A stretch of DNA of 64,000 nt, taken from assembly GCF_033118175.1 (NCBI RefSeq), contig NC_083689.1, forward strand, positions 26,952,501-27,016,500, written 5' to 3'. The notes under the pieces are model-generated. The model searched no databases and was not told where the DNA came from. It was given only the letters and a program-made list of their open reading frames with translations. A program made the translations under genes and the position numbers. Source of the stretch: Dama dama (Eukaryota > Chordata > Mammalia > Artiodactyla > Cervidae). Position 1 is the first letter of the stretch. Each line of letters opens with the position of its first letter. Of this stretch, positions 45,438-56,722 are shown in pieces.

Positions 45438-47067
45438 CCCAGGACCAGATGGCTTCATAGCAGAATTCTACCAAAAATTTAGAGAAGAGCTAACACCTAT
45501 CTTACTCAAACTCTTCCAGAAAATTGCAGAAGAAGCTAAACTTCCAAACTCATTCTATGAGGCCACCATCACCCTAATTCCAAAACCAGACAAGGATGCC
45601 ACAAAAAAAGAAAACTACAGGCCAATATAACTGATGAATATAAATACAAAAATCCTTAACAAAATTCCAGCAAACAGAATCCAACAACATATTAAAAAGA
45701 TCATACATCATGACCAAGTGGGCTTTATCCCAGGAATGCAAGGATTCTTTAATATCCGCAAATCAATCAATGTAATACACCACATTAACAAATTGAAAGA
45801 TAAAAACCATATGATTATCTCAGTAGATGCAGAAAAAGCCTTTCACAAAATTCAACATCCATTTATGATTAAAACTCTCCAGAAAGCAGGAATAGAAGGA
45901 ACATACCTCAACATAATAAAAGCTATATATGACAAACCCTCAGCAAACATTATCCTCAATGGTGAAAAATTGAAAGCATTTCCCCTAAAGTCAGGAACAA
46001 GACAAGGGTGCCCACTCTCACCACTACTATTCAACATAGTTTTGGAAGTTTTGGCCACAGCAATCAGAGCAGAAAAAGAAGTAAAAGGAATCCAGATAGG
46101 AAAAGAAGAAGTGAAACTCTCGCTGTTTACAGATGACATGATCCTCTACATAGAAAACCCTAAAGACTCTACCAGAAAATTACTAGAGCTAATCAATGAG
46201 TATAGTAAAGTTGCAGGATATAAAATTAACACACAGAAATCCCTTGCATTCCTATACACTAACAATAAGAAAACAGAAAGAGAAATTAAGGAAACAATAC
46301 CATTCACCATTGCAACAAGAAGAATAAAATATTTAGGAGTATATCTACCTAGAGAAACAAAAGACCTATACATAGAAAACTATAAAACACTGATGAAAGA
46401 AATCAAAGAGGACACAAATAGATGGAGAAACATACCGTGTTCATGGATTAGAAGAATCAATATTGTCAAAATGACTATACTACCCAAAGCAATCTGTAGA
46501 TTCAATGCAATCCCTATCAAGCTACCAATGGTATTCTTCACAGAACTAGAACAAATAATTTCACAATTTGTATGGAAATACAAAAAACCTCGAATAGCCA
46601 AAGCAGTCTTGAGAAAGAAGAATGGAACTGGAGGAATCAACCTGCCTGACTTCAGGCTCTACTACAAAGCCACAGTCATCAAGACAGTATGGTGCTGGCA
46701 CAAAGACAGAAATATAGATCAAAGGAACAGAATAGAAAGCCCAGAGGTAAATCCACGTACCTACGCACACCTTATCTTCAACAAAGGAGGCAAGAATATA
46801 CAACGGAAAAAAGATAACCTCTTTAACAAGTGGTGCTGGGAAAACTGGTCAACCACTTGTAAAAGAATGAAATTAGAACACTTTCTAACACCATACACAA
46901 AAATAAACTCAAAATGGATTAAAGATCTAAATGTAAGACCAGAAACTATAAAACTCCTAGAGGAGAGCACAGGCAAAACACTCTCTGACATAAATCAAAG
47001 CAAGATCCTCTGTGACCCACCTCACAGAATATTGGAAATAAAAGCAAAAATAAACAAATGGGACCTA
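45438..47067 (+). pseudogene. L1 ORF2 reverse-transcriptase segment (inverted piece)
   Basis: It begins in the reverse-transcriptase domain at PGPDGFIAEFYQKF and runs to NKWDL. Only one stop breaks it, taa at 45628-45630, after which 45634-47088 is open for 484 codons. Motifs in order: QVGFIPGMQGFFNIRKS; motif A as VDAEKAFHKIQHP, where the usual aspartate after F is histidine (codon 45844-45846); RQGCPLSPLLFNIVLE; catalytic box FTDD at 46126-46137 (usually FADD, both aspartates kept). The high intactness marks a recent insertion. With no endonuclease and no start it is inactive. Confidence 0.92.
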
Positions 47068-47079
47068 ATGCTGGTTCTT

Positions 47080-47819
47080 AAAATTTGATTCCGTAGACCA
47101 AGCATCAGTAGCACCTGGGAATTTGCTAAAAATGAAAATACACAGGTCCCATTCCAGAGCTACTGAATCATAATCTCTGGGATGGGAGCCCAGGTGTTTG
47201 TGTTTTAATAAGCCATGCAGTTCATTCCGAGGTACACTGAACTTTGAAAACCACTGGGATAAGCAATTTTTAATTCAAGAAAAGATATTTTAATTTTTCC
47301 TACTTATATTTTGCAAGGCATTTGAAAGGGTTAAATGAAATTGAAAAATATTCTGATTATGTTACTTAAACTTATGACTACGTTGACTAGATTTTTTTTT
47401 GCATAAAAACCAAATAGGAATATTGCTTTAAATATGCTATTTTAATTTACAAATGTTTGCTAAAATAAGGTCCTAAAGGGAAGATAAAATTTAATATATC
47501 ACATACATGTAATAAAACATGTCTTTTAAAAATGCCTATTTTCTGCTAGGATTCACTCCTGAAGCGAATGCTGTGGTTTATTTTGCTTAAGTTGTACTTC
47601 CTTGGTATTTGTTTTTGTTTTCCTAAGAAGTCTATGTTCTGTGACATTCTAGCTTTACCAACCTGACAAGGCACAATAACCAACCATAAGGTCATTTTCT
47701 GTCAACTAAAAATACCTATATATAAAAACTCTACATGTCTAAAATATTAAGTACGCTTAATTTCACTGTATTCATTATGCCAAAGAATGGACTATATCAG
47801 AAAACATTACAGTGTAGAA
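47080..47819. other. Unrecognised DNA
   Basis: Resumes the pre-insertion sequence after the L1 target-site duplication. A phrase near 47100-47250 (gcacctgggaatttgctaaa, ctgaatcataatctctggga) resembles a known old mammalian interspersed repeat of the MER5 (hAT) type, in which 'agaatcaactggggagc'-like text is usual, but I am unsure. No gene. Confidence 0.35.
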
Positions 47820-48380
47820 ATTCCTAAGATTTATCCATGTTGTGCATATAAATATAGTTAATTCATTCTTGCTGTTGCATAACATGCCATTGTGTGAATA
47901 TATTATCATTTATCAATTCTTCTATGGATAGGCATTTGAATTATTTCTAGGTTTTTGCTTTTACAGTGCTTCTCTGAACGTTCTTCTCCATGTCTCCCGA
48001 AATATACATATGTGAGTTTCTTTTGGATATATACATAAAAGTGAAATTTCTAAGTCAGAGAATATATAAATATTGAATTTTACAAGAAAAGACCAAACTT
48101 GCTTTCCAAAGAATTTTATCAATTTATACTCTAATAGTAATTTAAAAGAAAGACTGGTAATTCAAATTCTCCCAAAACCTTATTACTGTTCATACTTCTC
48201 AATACTATTTTAATGAGTACAAAATGGTATCACATTGTGCTTCTATTCACATTTCCATTACTGCTAGTGACATTGAACATCATTTTCTGCCTTGATTATA
48301 CATATATTTCTCCTATGAAATGGCTGAGTGTGTATTTTGTCCATTTTTAAAAAAACTTTTTCTGTAGGAATTTTATATTC
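47820..48380 (-). mobile_element. Ancient L1 fragment, minus strand
   Basis: Resembles the ORF2 C-terminal region of an old L1 in reverse: taagatttatccatgttgtg near 47825, ggatatatacataaaagtga near 48025, gtacaaaatggtatcacatt near 48218, and gacattgaacatcattttct near 48269. Heavily decayed. Confidence 0.65.
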
Positions 48381-49329
48381 CTCTCCCCACCCCAAAAACA
48401 GGATTTAATTAGTTTTTTCCACAGGCAGTGACCTATCACACTTAAAAATTTCCACTGGACTCAAAGAAACTTTCATTTCTTAAAAAAATACTGCAAACAC
48501 TCATTTAGAATTTTTTTTTCTATTGTCAAAATTTTAGTTCTATAATGGAGTGTGTTTTTGTTCACCCACTACATAAGCTTTTTCTACAAATTCACATAGA
48601 CCTAACACTAGTAAATCTAATAAAATCAGAAAAAAAAGTTAATTTTGGTTGACTTGCTTTAATGTTCCTTAATTTTGATTTAATCATATGTAAAATGCAG
48701 GTCAGGTCAGTAAAGATAAAGATGGGGTACTGTAACATGATGTAACAGGTTTATTAGCACATTAGGGGAGCAGAAAATGATGATTATTATTTTAATAGAG
48801 ATAAAACTAAATTTCCAATAAAGCAATACCCATAACAATATATTTGCCACATAACTGAAAATTGTTAACTATCATTCCCTCATTTACCCAGAGGGAATTA
48901 GCCTGTTAGGCTGCCTGAGCACACTGAATATCTGAAGCAGAAACCAACTATATCCTGTCCAGTTGATCTTGGTCAATTAATTAACAGATGCAAAAATAGA
49001 GGCCCTAGGAGTTTTTGAAACTTGCCACAGGTAGACAAATACTTTAGGACTAAGCCAAATCTGGGTGCAGGATTCTTCTCACAATATGAATATCTGTTTC
49101 ATCTATCTGGCCCATATCAGTTTACAGAGCACTTCCTTAGCTTCATGACCTTGATTATTATATCATTCAGCTTATAGATATGACTCTCCGCCCGCCCGCC
49201 TGCCGCCACTGTTTGTCTTTGGAAAAGTCTTCGGAGATCCTTCTGCATACTTAAATTTTACTGTTTTGGCAGCTGTTACTAAATGAAACTTAAGTTTTAA
49301 AATACACACACACACACACAGAGCTCTTC
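48381..49329. other. Mostly unrecognised DNA with a MIR and a CA microsatellite
   Basis: A likely MIR core in reverse lies at about 48975-49075 (aattaattaacagatgcaaa, gaaacttgccacaggtagac, gactaagccaaatctgggtg). A short (CA)n run sits at 49303-49320, and a small C/G-rich patch (ccgcccgcctgccgcc) near 49191. No gene is supported. Confidence 0.45.
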
Positions 49330-49800
49330 CTTGCCTTACCATAGGGTTACATCCCAATGAACCCACTGTAACTTGAAAATGCCACATTGAAAATGAATTT
49401 AATACACCTAAGCTACCACACATCATAGCTTAGCCAAGCCTACCTTAAATGTTCAGAACACCTGAATTAGCCTACAGTTGGGTTAAATCATCTAACACAA
49501 AGCCTATTTCATAATAAAGTATTGAATATCTCATGTAGCTTATTAAATAGTGAACTGGATGTGAAAAATAGAATATTGTATGGGTACAGAATGGTTATAA
49601 GTATATCAGCTGTTTACTTTCATGATCACGTGACTGACTGGGAGTTTCGGATTGTTGGTACTTCCCCATACCACATATCACTAGCCTACAAAGGAGCAAA
49701 ATTTGAAAATTAAAGCACAGTTTCTACTGAATGTGTATTTCTTTCACACCATCATAAAGTCAAAATATTTTAAATTGAAACACTGTAAGTTGGGGACTTA
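49330..49800 (+). mobile_element. Tigger-group DNA transposon relic (MER6-like)
   Basis: The sequence has phrases characteristic of a non-autonomous Tigger-group element: agggttacatcccaatgaac near 49342, ttaatacacctaagctacca near 49398, agcttagccaagcctacctt near 49426, atcatctaacacaaagccta near 49487, and at the right end cactgtaagttggggactta. The left terminal repeat is largely lost next to the CA run. No transposase. The subgroup name is from memory and tentative. Confidence 0.55.
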
Positions 49801-50152
49801 CAATGCCTACCAGCCCTGCTCTAGGACAGGGATTTCTCCTGGTTCTGTTCTTTGCTTACTTCATATCCTGTGCTTGATGGGAGTATGTGAAATGCCGCTC
49901 CGACACTATTCAGTTAGCATATGTCTTTATACTGGTGCTCTTGTTTACTGCGTATTGTTCACATACAGCAGCAGTTTAAGGGGTTCTGCAGGGTTGGAGA
50001 AACCATGCATTCAGGAGGCTTGTGTGCAGTTGATAACAGACCAGTTACATGCTTTACGGAGGTAGTCAGGAGACAAATCTGTAAGTTTGCGTCTCCACAT
50101 TCTGATACCATGAGCTACTGGGAACAAGATTTAGGGGGTCTTAGTGTGCTAA

Positions 50153-50372
50153 AGGGCTTCCCAGGTGGCTCAGTGGGTAAAGAAACTGCCTGCAATGCAG
50201 GAGATGCTGGAGATATGGGTTTGATTCCTTAGTTGGGAAGATCCTCTGGAAGAGGGCATGGCAACCCACTCCAGCATTCTTGCCTGGAGAACCCCATGGT
50301 CAGAGGAGCTTGGTGGGCTACTGTCCATGGCTCGCAAAGAGTCGGACATGCCTGAAGTGATGGAACACAGCA
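50153..50372 (+). mobile_element. Bov-tA SINE, plus strand
   Basis: Full layout: agggcttcccaggtggctca, gtaaagaaactgcctgcaat, agttgggaagatcctctgga, cccactccagcattcttgcc, ggtcagaggagcttggtggg and the tail gcaaagagtcggacatgcct. Moderately diverged. No clear target-site duplication. Confidence 0.94.
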
Positions 50373-51149
50373 AGTTAGGCACTATCTGTACATGTTTTTA
50401 CATAAACATGCATATATGCAAGAAGCCTCACCATGTGCCCTGGATTATCCTTTGCTGGACATATTGGCAGTCACAAAGAGCAAGTGGGGGATGGATTTCA
50501 GTTTGAAGATTTCAAGTTGACTTTGATTCTAAAAACGGGCTCAGAAGTGTTTATGTTTTCAAAAGGGCATGATACCATTCATGTTACCTCTTAAAGAGTC
50601 TCAGTTTGAAAAAGATGATGAGGTTGGCCAGTCAGTCTTCATGTAATCTTGGCAGTAAGGCATCTGAAGAATGAAGAGTGCTTAAACATGTAATGTTTGC
50701 TTGCAAGGTCTTCAACAAACAATCAAAATCACTTTGCTAATATGCTGAGCATCTCATCTGGGTGTCTAGATCTCTCTTCTAGAACACATTGGTCACCCCA
50801 AGTTCCCTCTCCTCAAACTTAACAAATGGACACACATATGACATTCAGGATCCAGCTGAGGCAGTGGAAGCCAAACAGGCTTGGCCCAGCATGTGGGTTA
50901 TAACTATAGTAGAGCCGCAGGTTCTCCAGCGGATTGGGAGCCCCTGTCCAGACTTGGGTCAGGTTTGGGGGCACTTCCCAGAAGGCCAGTGGTTGGGTAT
51001 GCCTGACTGTCTTCTATGTTCATTTCTGTTACTCATCCTTTGTTGATAATATTTGTCAAAAACATTATAGTGTGAAGTTTCCTTTATACATTATTTATGG
51101 TATTTTTTATAAACAGAATATTTAAACTTATAGTTAAACTGGTTAATTT
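50373..51149. other. Unrecognised DNA
   Basis: No repeat or gene is recognised. An 85-codon frame at 50789-51046 has no recognised motif. Confidence 0.4.
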
Positions 51150-52019
51150 TTTTTTAGAATTATTGCTTTTTAGTGTCCTGCTTAAAATACTATTCTCTAC
51201 CTCAAAGTCAGAAAGATATTCAATGATATATTCTAACAACTTTTAAAGTTTTTTCTTTTTTACTTTAAATTTTATATTCCATCTGGATTTGATTTTGTGC
51301 ATGATGTGAGGATGGGATCCAATTTCTCCTTTTCCAAGTAGAAAATCATTTTTTCAACCTTTGTTTACTGAATGCTTTCCTCCATTCTCCACTGATCAGT
51401 CATGCAAACTCTGTCAAGTGTCAAACTTAATATATCTCGATAAGTCCTGATATATAATAGGTAAATTTTTGCCTCATTCTCTTGTTCATCTTGTCCTTCT
51501 CCATTCTCTCTTCTCTTATTTTATCAGGAGTGTTTTTTCCTAGTACTGGCTGTTTAACTTTTCCATGTAATCATTAAAACTGTTCTCTCAAGTTCCAAGA
51601 GGAAAAAAAAAAAAGAAAGCTCATATGCTTTTTACTGGAAATACTTTGACTGTATAGATCAAATTAGGAAAACCTGATATCTTTACAAGTGTCCCCATCC
51701 ATGAACATATGATATCTCTCTGTTTTTCTTTAGCACTTACAGTCCCTTCCTAGGAAATTTTACAATTTTATGTATACAGGTCTTACACATAGTTTTTGTT
51801 AAATTTAACCTTAGGCATTTTGTGACTTTGTTGCCAGTATAAATGGTGCTTTTAAAAGATTACATTTTTGAACTGCTGCTGATACATAGAAGTGTAATAT
51901 TTAAGACTACTAAAATACAATACTTTACTATATATCATTGCTAATATTTAACATAGATAATCATGTCATCTGTAAATGATGAGAATTTTATATTCTTCTG
52001 ATTTCTAACACTTTGATTT

Positions 52020-52154
52020 TTTTAAATTTATTTTTTTTAGTTGGAGGCTAATTACTTTACAATATTGTGGTGGTTTTTGCCATACATTGACATGAATCAG
52101 CCATGGATCTACATGTGTTCCCCATCCTGAACCCCCCCTCCCACTTCTCTCTCT
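52020..52154 (-). mobile_element. Extremely 5'-truncated young L1 3' end
   Basis: About 135 bases match the 3' UTR of the L1-BT type also seen at 44.3 kb: gacatgaatcagccatggat then ctacatgtgttccccatcct is nearly the same as at 44379-44412. A T run at about 52030-52037 fits the reversed tail. The direct repeat cactttgat lies at 52009-52017 and 52155-52163, both within old L1 sequence that continues across it. It is a dead-on-arrival insertion. Confidence 0.85.
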
Positions 52155-52586
52155 CACTTTGATATTTTAAATTGTCTTACTATACTTGATAAGACCATGA
52201 GAAAAACAATACACAGGTATGGCAATGGTGTGATCTTCCTTTTGCTAGTTATATTTTAAACTATTATTAAGCCCTTATGTTTGAAAAAATTCATACATAA
52301 AATCTGAAGAATGTGTGAGTAAGTATAGTTTTCAATCTTAAATATTTTTTTGCCAAACCATTTGAGAATAAGTTTCAGACGTTATGACTTCTCACTCTTA
52401 AATACTTCTAAGAAATAACCAAAATAATTAATCATATTGAGAAAATTCAACATTAATGTTATAATACTATTATCTAATATATAATACATACTAAAAATTT
52501 CTCCACTGTTACTGTACAGTTGTTTATAAAAATTATTCTTAAGATCCAGTACAAGGGAACACATACAATGTGATTTTCATCTCTTT

Positions 52587-52807
52587 GAAAGTGAAAGAAA
52601 GTGAAGTTGTTTAGTCATGTCCGACTCTTTGGCATCCCATGGATTGTAGCCTACCAGGCTTCTCCGTCCGTGGGATTTTCCAGGCAAGAATACTGGAGTG
52701 GGTTGCCATTTCCTTCTCCAGAGGATCTTCCCAACCCAGGGATTGAGCCCGGGTCTCCCTCATTGTAGGCAGATACTTTTACCATCTGAGCCACCAGGGA
52801 AGTCTTC
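52587..52807 (-). mobile_element. Bov-tA SINE, minus strand
   Basis: Complement of the tail (gtcatgtccgactctttggc near 52615), body (ttccttctccagaggatctt near 52710) and head (gagccaccagggaagtct near 52787). A perfect 12-base target-site duplication tttcatctcttt lies at 52575-52586 and 52808-52819. It is inserted within the ancient L1 mosaic. Confidence 0.96.
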
Positions 52808-53635
52808 TTTCATCTCTTTAGTCTTCTAAAATCTAGGATACTACCTTTATCCTTGTCTTTTACAATTCTGACATTTTAAAGGTTTACAGGATAAAGCTTC
52901 TATTTTGTTTTACAATGTCCTCTAATTTATGTTGAAAGAAATTCTACATAAGTTAATATTGTGACTTTCACAGTACATCATGTTAGTAAGCATTTGATAT
53001 CAGTCATGTTGATTATGTTAACTTGCATTTCTTGGTTAAGGTATTATCAATCAGATTTTTCTATTACAAAATATATTTCTCCCCTTAATAGTTTATAAGT
53101 GAAAAGTTGGGAGATATTTTGAGACTTTTTATTATATTGTTGCCCATAAATTTTCATTTAGTTATTTAACAGCTACTGATGATCCTTGCCTGAATCAGTT
53201 ACTATCAGAGTAACTATTCTGCTCCACTGATCCGTCTTTTTTTAAAACCAGTACCACACTGTCTTGACTATTGTAGTTTTACAGTATGTCTTAAAGTTGG
53301 GTAGTGTCAATCCTCCAACTTTGTTCTTCTTCAGTATTGTGTTGGTTATTTTTGGTCTTTTCCTCTCTATAAAAACTTCAGAAATCAGCTTGCCAATATC
53401 CACAGAATAACTTGCAGGGGTTTTGCAGAGATTGCATTGAATCTATCTGCCAAATAGGGAAGAACCGACATCTTGACAATACTGAGTCTTCTTATCCATG
53501 AATAAGAAGTATCTCTTCACTTACTTGGTTCTTCTTTGATGTTATAAATTTTACAGTTTTCCTCTTCCATATATTTTGCTAGATTTATATCTGAATACTT
53601 TGGTATAGTTAAAAGAAGTATTTATATATAAACAC

Positions 53636-53667
53636 TTCTCCAAAATGAATACTCTCATTTTGGAGAA
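53636..53667. repeat. Perfect 13-bp inverted repeat with 6-base loop
   Basis: The arms ttctccaaaatga (53636-53648) and tcattttggagaa (53655-53667) are exactly complementary around the loop atactc. It lies in the old L1 mosaic. Nothing suggests a terminator or a small-RNA gene; it may be a chance or templated hairpin. Confidence 0.85.
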
Positions 53668-53990
53668 ATGCTAACATAAATGGTACTGTGTTTTAATTTC
53701 ATATTCCATATATTTGTTGCTGGTATATAAGAAAGTAAATAACTATTGTATATTAACTGTATATCCTACAACATAGCTATAATCACTTATGAGATTCAGG
53801 AGTTTTTCTGTTAATTCTTTTGTACACACATATATGTCACACACACACATATGCAACAAACCAACAAAATTTACCAAATCTCGCTTAAGAAGTGGTTATA
53901 TTATGCTTCTGATATATATGCAGAGTCATTTGTTCCTATTTATGTATATATATATATCTTTTTGTCATATCTTTTGATACAATTATACTT

Positions 53991-54916
53991 TAAAAAACAT
54001 AAAGCATGTTAACACAACTCTGAAGGTATTTTAAAAGATGTACTCAAAAAGATATTTACACTTTTCCCCTACATCCTGTTTTCCTTCACTCTCTGTGAAG
54101 CCATAAATTTACAAAATTGTTTCATTCATTTTTCCCTTCAAAAGGAATATTTCTAACACAGTCCACTTAAGATGATTTTTTTTGGTAATAGTTTCTAATA
54201 CACTTTTTCAGAGTAAAGAATATAATTTCTATACCTAATTTGTCAAACATTTCTATCATGAATGGGGGTTGAATTTTATCAACTATTTCTTAATATTTGT
54301 TAGAATTATTTTTTCCAGTATTATTCTCATTCTCACAAACTGTTATATTTGAGTTCTTATTATTTTGCTTTCAATTGTTGAATCCATTCTCTTTAATAAA
54401 ACTTGCTAAAATCCTCCCTTCTCATATTTCAATATGAGGCAGTTTTATCTTCATTTCTTTCTAGTTATTCTTTCCCCAATTTCTGGGAGTTTCTCTACAT
54501 GCATTCGCTGATTAATACTCAGCTCAATATTCTAGAGGAAACCTTTTTACATACGTTTTTACATATCTCTTTCCATTCACCCAAAGGCGGCTGTCTATTT
54601 TCTTTGTCTCTTTTTTCCTGGATATCTTTTAGATTGGTTGAATCATGTTTTCTTTTTTTAAAAAAAATCATTCCTTTTTTGTTCCTCTGTCAGAAATGTG
54701 CTGTGTTCCTTTACATTTAATGAATAGACTAGAAGTTGAAACATGCATATATTTACTTGCCAATTTTTGAATTGACCTAACATCAAAACAAGCAAGGTAA
54801 TAATTGATTGTATCAGAATCACAGGGAGTGAGGTAAAGAAATGTATTTTGAAAAGTTCCTTGGGTGACTTTTTGTGATAAATTTGAGAATCAGATTAAGA
54901 AACAATTATACTAGAA
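53991..54916. other. Unrecognised T-rich DNA
   Basis: Mostly T-rich on the plus strand and possibly further decayed L1, but I cannot align it. A 105-codon plus frame at 54403-54720 is a product of the T-rich composition (many Phe, Leu, Ser) and has no motif. Confidence 0.4.
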
Positions 54917-54924
54917 AATAGCTT

Positions 54925-55238
54925 GAGTGAGTGAAAGTTGCTCAGTCATGTCCGACTCTTTGCGACCTCATGGACTATATAGTCCACGGAATTCTCCAGG
55001 GCAGAATACTGGAGTGGGTAGCCTTTCCCTTCTCCAGGGCATCTTCCTAACCCAGGGGCCAAACCCAGGTCTCCCCCTTTGCAGGTGGATTCTTTACCAG
55101 CTGAGCCATAAGGGAAGCCCAAGAATATTGGAGCGGGAAGCCTATCCCTTCTCCAGTGGATCTTTCCAACCTAGGAATTGAACCGGGGTCTCCTGCATTG
55201 CAGGTGAATTCTTCACCAACTGAGCTATTAGGGAAGCC
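54925..55238 (-). mobile_element. Bov-tA SINE (dimeric form), minus strand
   Basis: Two tRNA-like units in reverse: the first at about 54925-55118 (gctcagtcatgtccgactct, cattctttaccagctgagcc-like head) and the second at about 55119-55238 (gcattgcaggtgaattcttc, gagctattagggaagcc). An 8-base target-site duplication aatagctt lies at 54917-54924 and 55239-55246. Confidence 0.95.
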
Positions 55239-55246
55239 AATAGCTT

Positions 55247-56511
55247 AAATCAGGATAAACAATTAGGCTTAAATTTTATTTTTCTGTTTCTTGATAGTCA
55301 AAATAGAAGCAAATAATACTGAATTTCTATTTAAAAGTAGAAAATATAAAAAATGATAGAGGCATAGTTCATGAGAGCAATGAATTTGAAGCATAATTTT
55401 TCTCTGTCAAATTTTAAATACTTCCATAAAAGCTTTCAAAAAGGACACTGATGAATATAATGTACTGTGTTATCAGGAGCTAGTCTACAAAAGATAAAGA
55501 AATATTTCTCATATCATCAGTTTAAAGTCAAACTCATTACATTTAAATCAATCTCTGAAAAGATTCTTTTTCCTACACAGATGAAATGATTGTTTTTGCA
55601 TGTCTGCTTTTGAACTCTGTGCAAGAGAAGATGACAGAAGAATTTGTGTTTATCCTGTTCTAATATAAGGAATAATTTTAGGATATACTTTGTCCTAAAC
55701 ACTACAACACTGAGCATACAAAAATGGCTAAGAGCTGGCCTGTGTCCTCAAGGAATCACAGTCTAGAGAGGGAGGGAGAGCAGCAGAAAAATGGTATACT
55801 ATGCTGTGATGAATGTTTAATCAAACATATTCCATAGGCATCTCAGGAGGACAAATGACTGACTTTTATATGCCTCAGTGGGGGAAGACTTAAATACAGA
55901 GGATGCTACTCCTTGCCTCTTGAAAGATGTTGCATAGAGGAGACAAATGTTTTTGGCTGTTCACCTCCCATTCCCCCATTTACTAGTAAGAGAAACTCAT
56001 TATCCCTTATGAGAACTGCTTCTCTTTCATCTTATTAGACTGACAATCACTGAGTCTATGTCTCCATCAAAAAAGACATTATGAAACTACAGATTCACTG
56101 AGAGTATCCTACTCCTATAGGTTTAGTCCAGAAGTCGGCATGTCCCAGGTAAGGACAATGAGAGTGTTTTCAGGAAGTGTTCTGGATGCATGAAAGAGTG
56201 AAGGAAGCTAGCTATCTTTCTGAGAGCCTGAGTACTAAAAAGACATTGTTTCCCTGGAGCTGTCCACTGCCTTCTTTGTTGCCATTTGGAGAGAGCCTGC
56301 TTGAGTAAAACCGAGAAATTTTCTGGACCCAAATTCTTAGGTGTGAATCTTACAAAGATGAGAAGAAAGACTATGCTAGAAAAATAGAACATTATGTCTA
56401 AAGAACACAAGTAAACAGAATCTGAGAATTTTCTTCAGCTGAGAATAGTTTTCAGAGATCCAACCGGAAAACTTAAAAGGAAAACTTTGCTATGCCATAA
56501 TTAGGAGTGTA
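55247..56511. other. Unrecognised DNA
   Basis: The stretch near 55690-55850 (tcaaggaatcacagtctaga, gagggagggagagc) resembles an old interspersed repeat I cannot name. A 95-codon minus frame at 56123-56410 has no recognised motif. No gene is called. Confidence 0.35.
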
Positions 56512-56722
56512 GGGTTTCCCAGGCAGCACAGTGTTAAAGACTCCGCCTGCCAAAGCGGAGACACAAAAGACATCAGTTCAATCCCTGGGTCAGGAAGATC
56601 CCCTGGAAGAGGAAACGGTAACCCATTCCAGTATTCTTGCCTGAAAAATTCCATGGACAGAGGAGCCTGGCGGGCCACATACAGTCCATGGGGGTCACAA
56701 AGAGTCAGACATGACTAATCAT
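56512..56722 (+). mobile_element. Bov-tA SINE, plus strand, diverged
   Basis: Layout: gggtttcccaggcagcacag, actccgcctgccaaagcgga, gtcaggaagatcccctggaa, ggacagaggagcctggcggg and tail agagtcagacatgactaatc. A short (CA)n run follows at about 56737-56747. Confidence 0.93.

Larger units (their letters stand above)
44285..47079 (-). mobile_element. Young L1 with 5' inversion and target-site duplication
   Basis: A comparatively intact ruminant L1 insertion (L1-BT type). On the plus strand it starts with a T run at 44298-44312, the poly(A) tail in reverse, then the 3' UTR and ORF2 C-terminus in reverse to 45437. From 45438 to 47067 ORF2 sequence runs forward. The 12-base repeat atgctggttctt brackets the whole at 44285-44296 and 47068-47079. 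The forward part ends at ORF2 residues NKWDL and the reverse part begins at KLKNFC, consecutive in normal ORF2. This is the structure produced by twin priming during target-primed reverse transcription. The element is also 5'-truncated: no ORF1 or endonuclease. Confidence 0.95.
51150..53990 (-). mobile_element. Mosaic of ancient L1 fragments, minus strand
   Basis: From about 51150 to 52250 the plus strand reads as old L1 ORF2 in reverse (ctttttagtgtcctgcttaa, tatattccatctggatttga, atgtcatctgtaaatgatga). From about 52820 to 53220 it resembles an L1 3' UTR-like block (cttgcatttcttggttaagg, gatgatccttgcctgaatca). From 53225 to about 53830 ORF2 reappears (agttgggtagtgtcaatcct, gcattgaatctatctgccaa). 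The order restarts, so at least two copies or a rearranged copy are present. A young L1 tail (52020) and a SINE (52587) are inserted. No frame survives. Confidence 0.7.

Noticed and set aside
45163..45630. 155-codon frame across the L1 inversion joint
   Set aside because: The first part is the antisense of the L1 C-terminus and the second is genuine ORF2 sequence; the fusion is a product of the inversion, not a gene.
54403..54720. 105-codon frame rich in Phe, Leu and Ser with apparent membrane-like segments
   Set aside because: The hydrophobic look comes from T-rich DNA; no start context, motif or conservation evidence.
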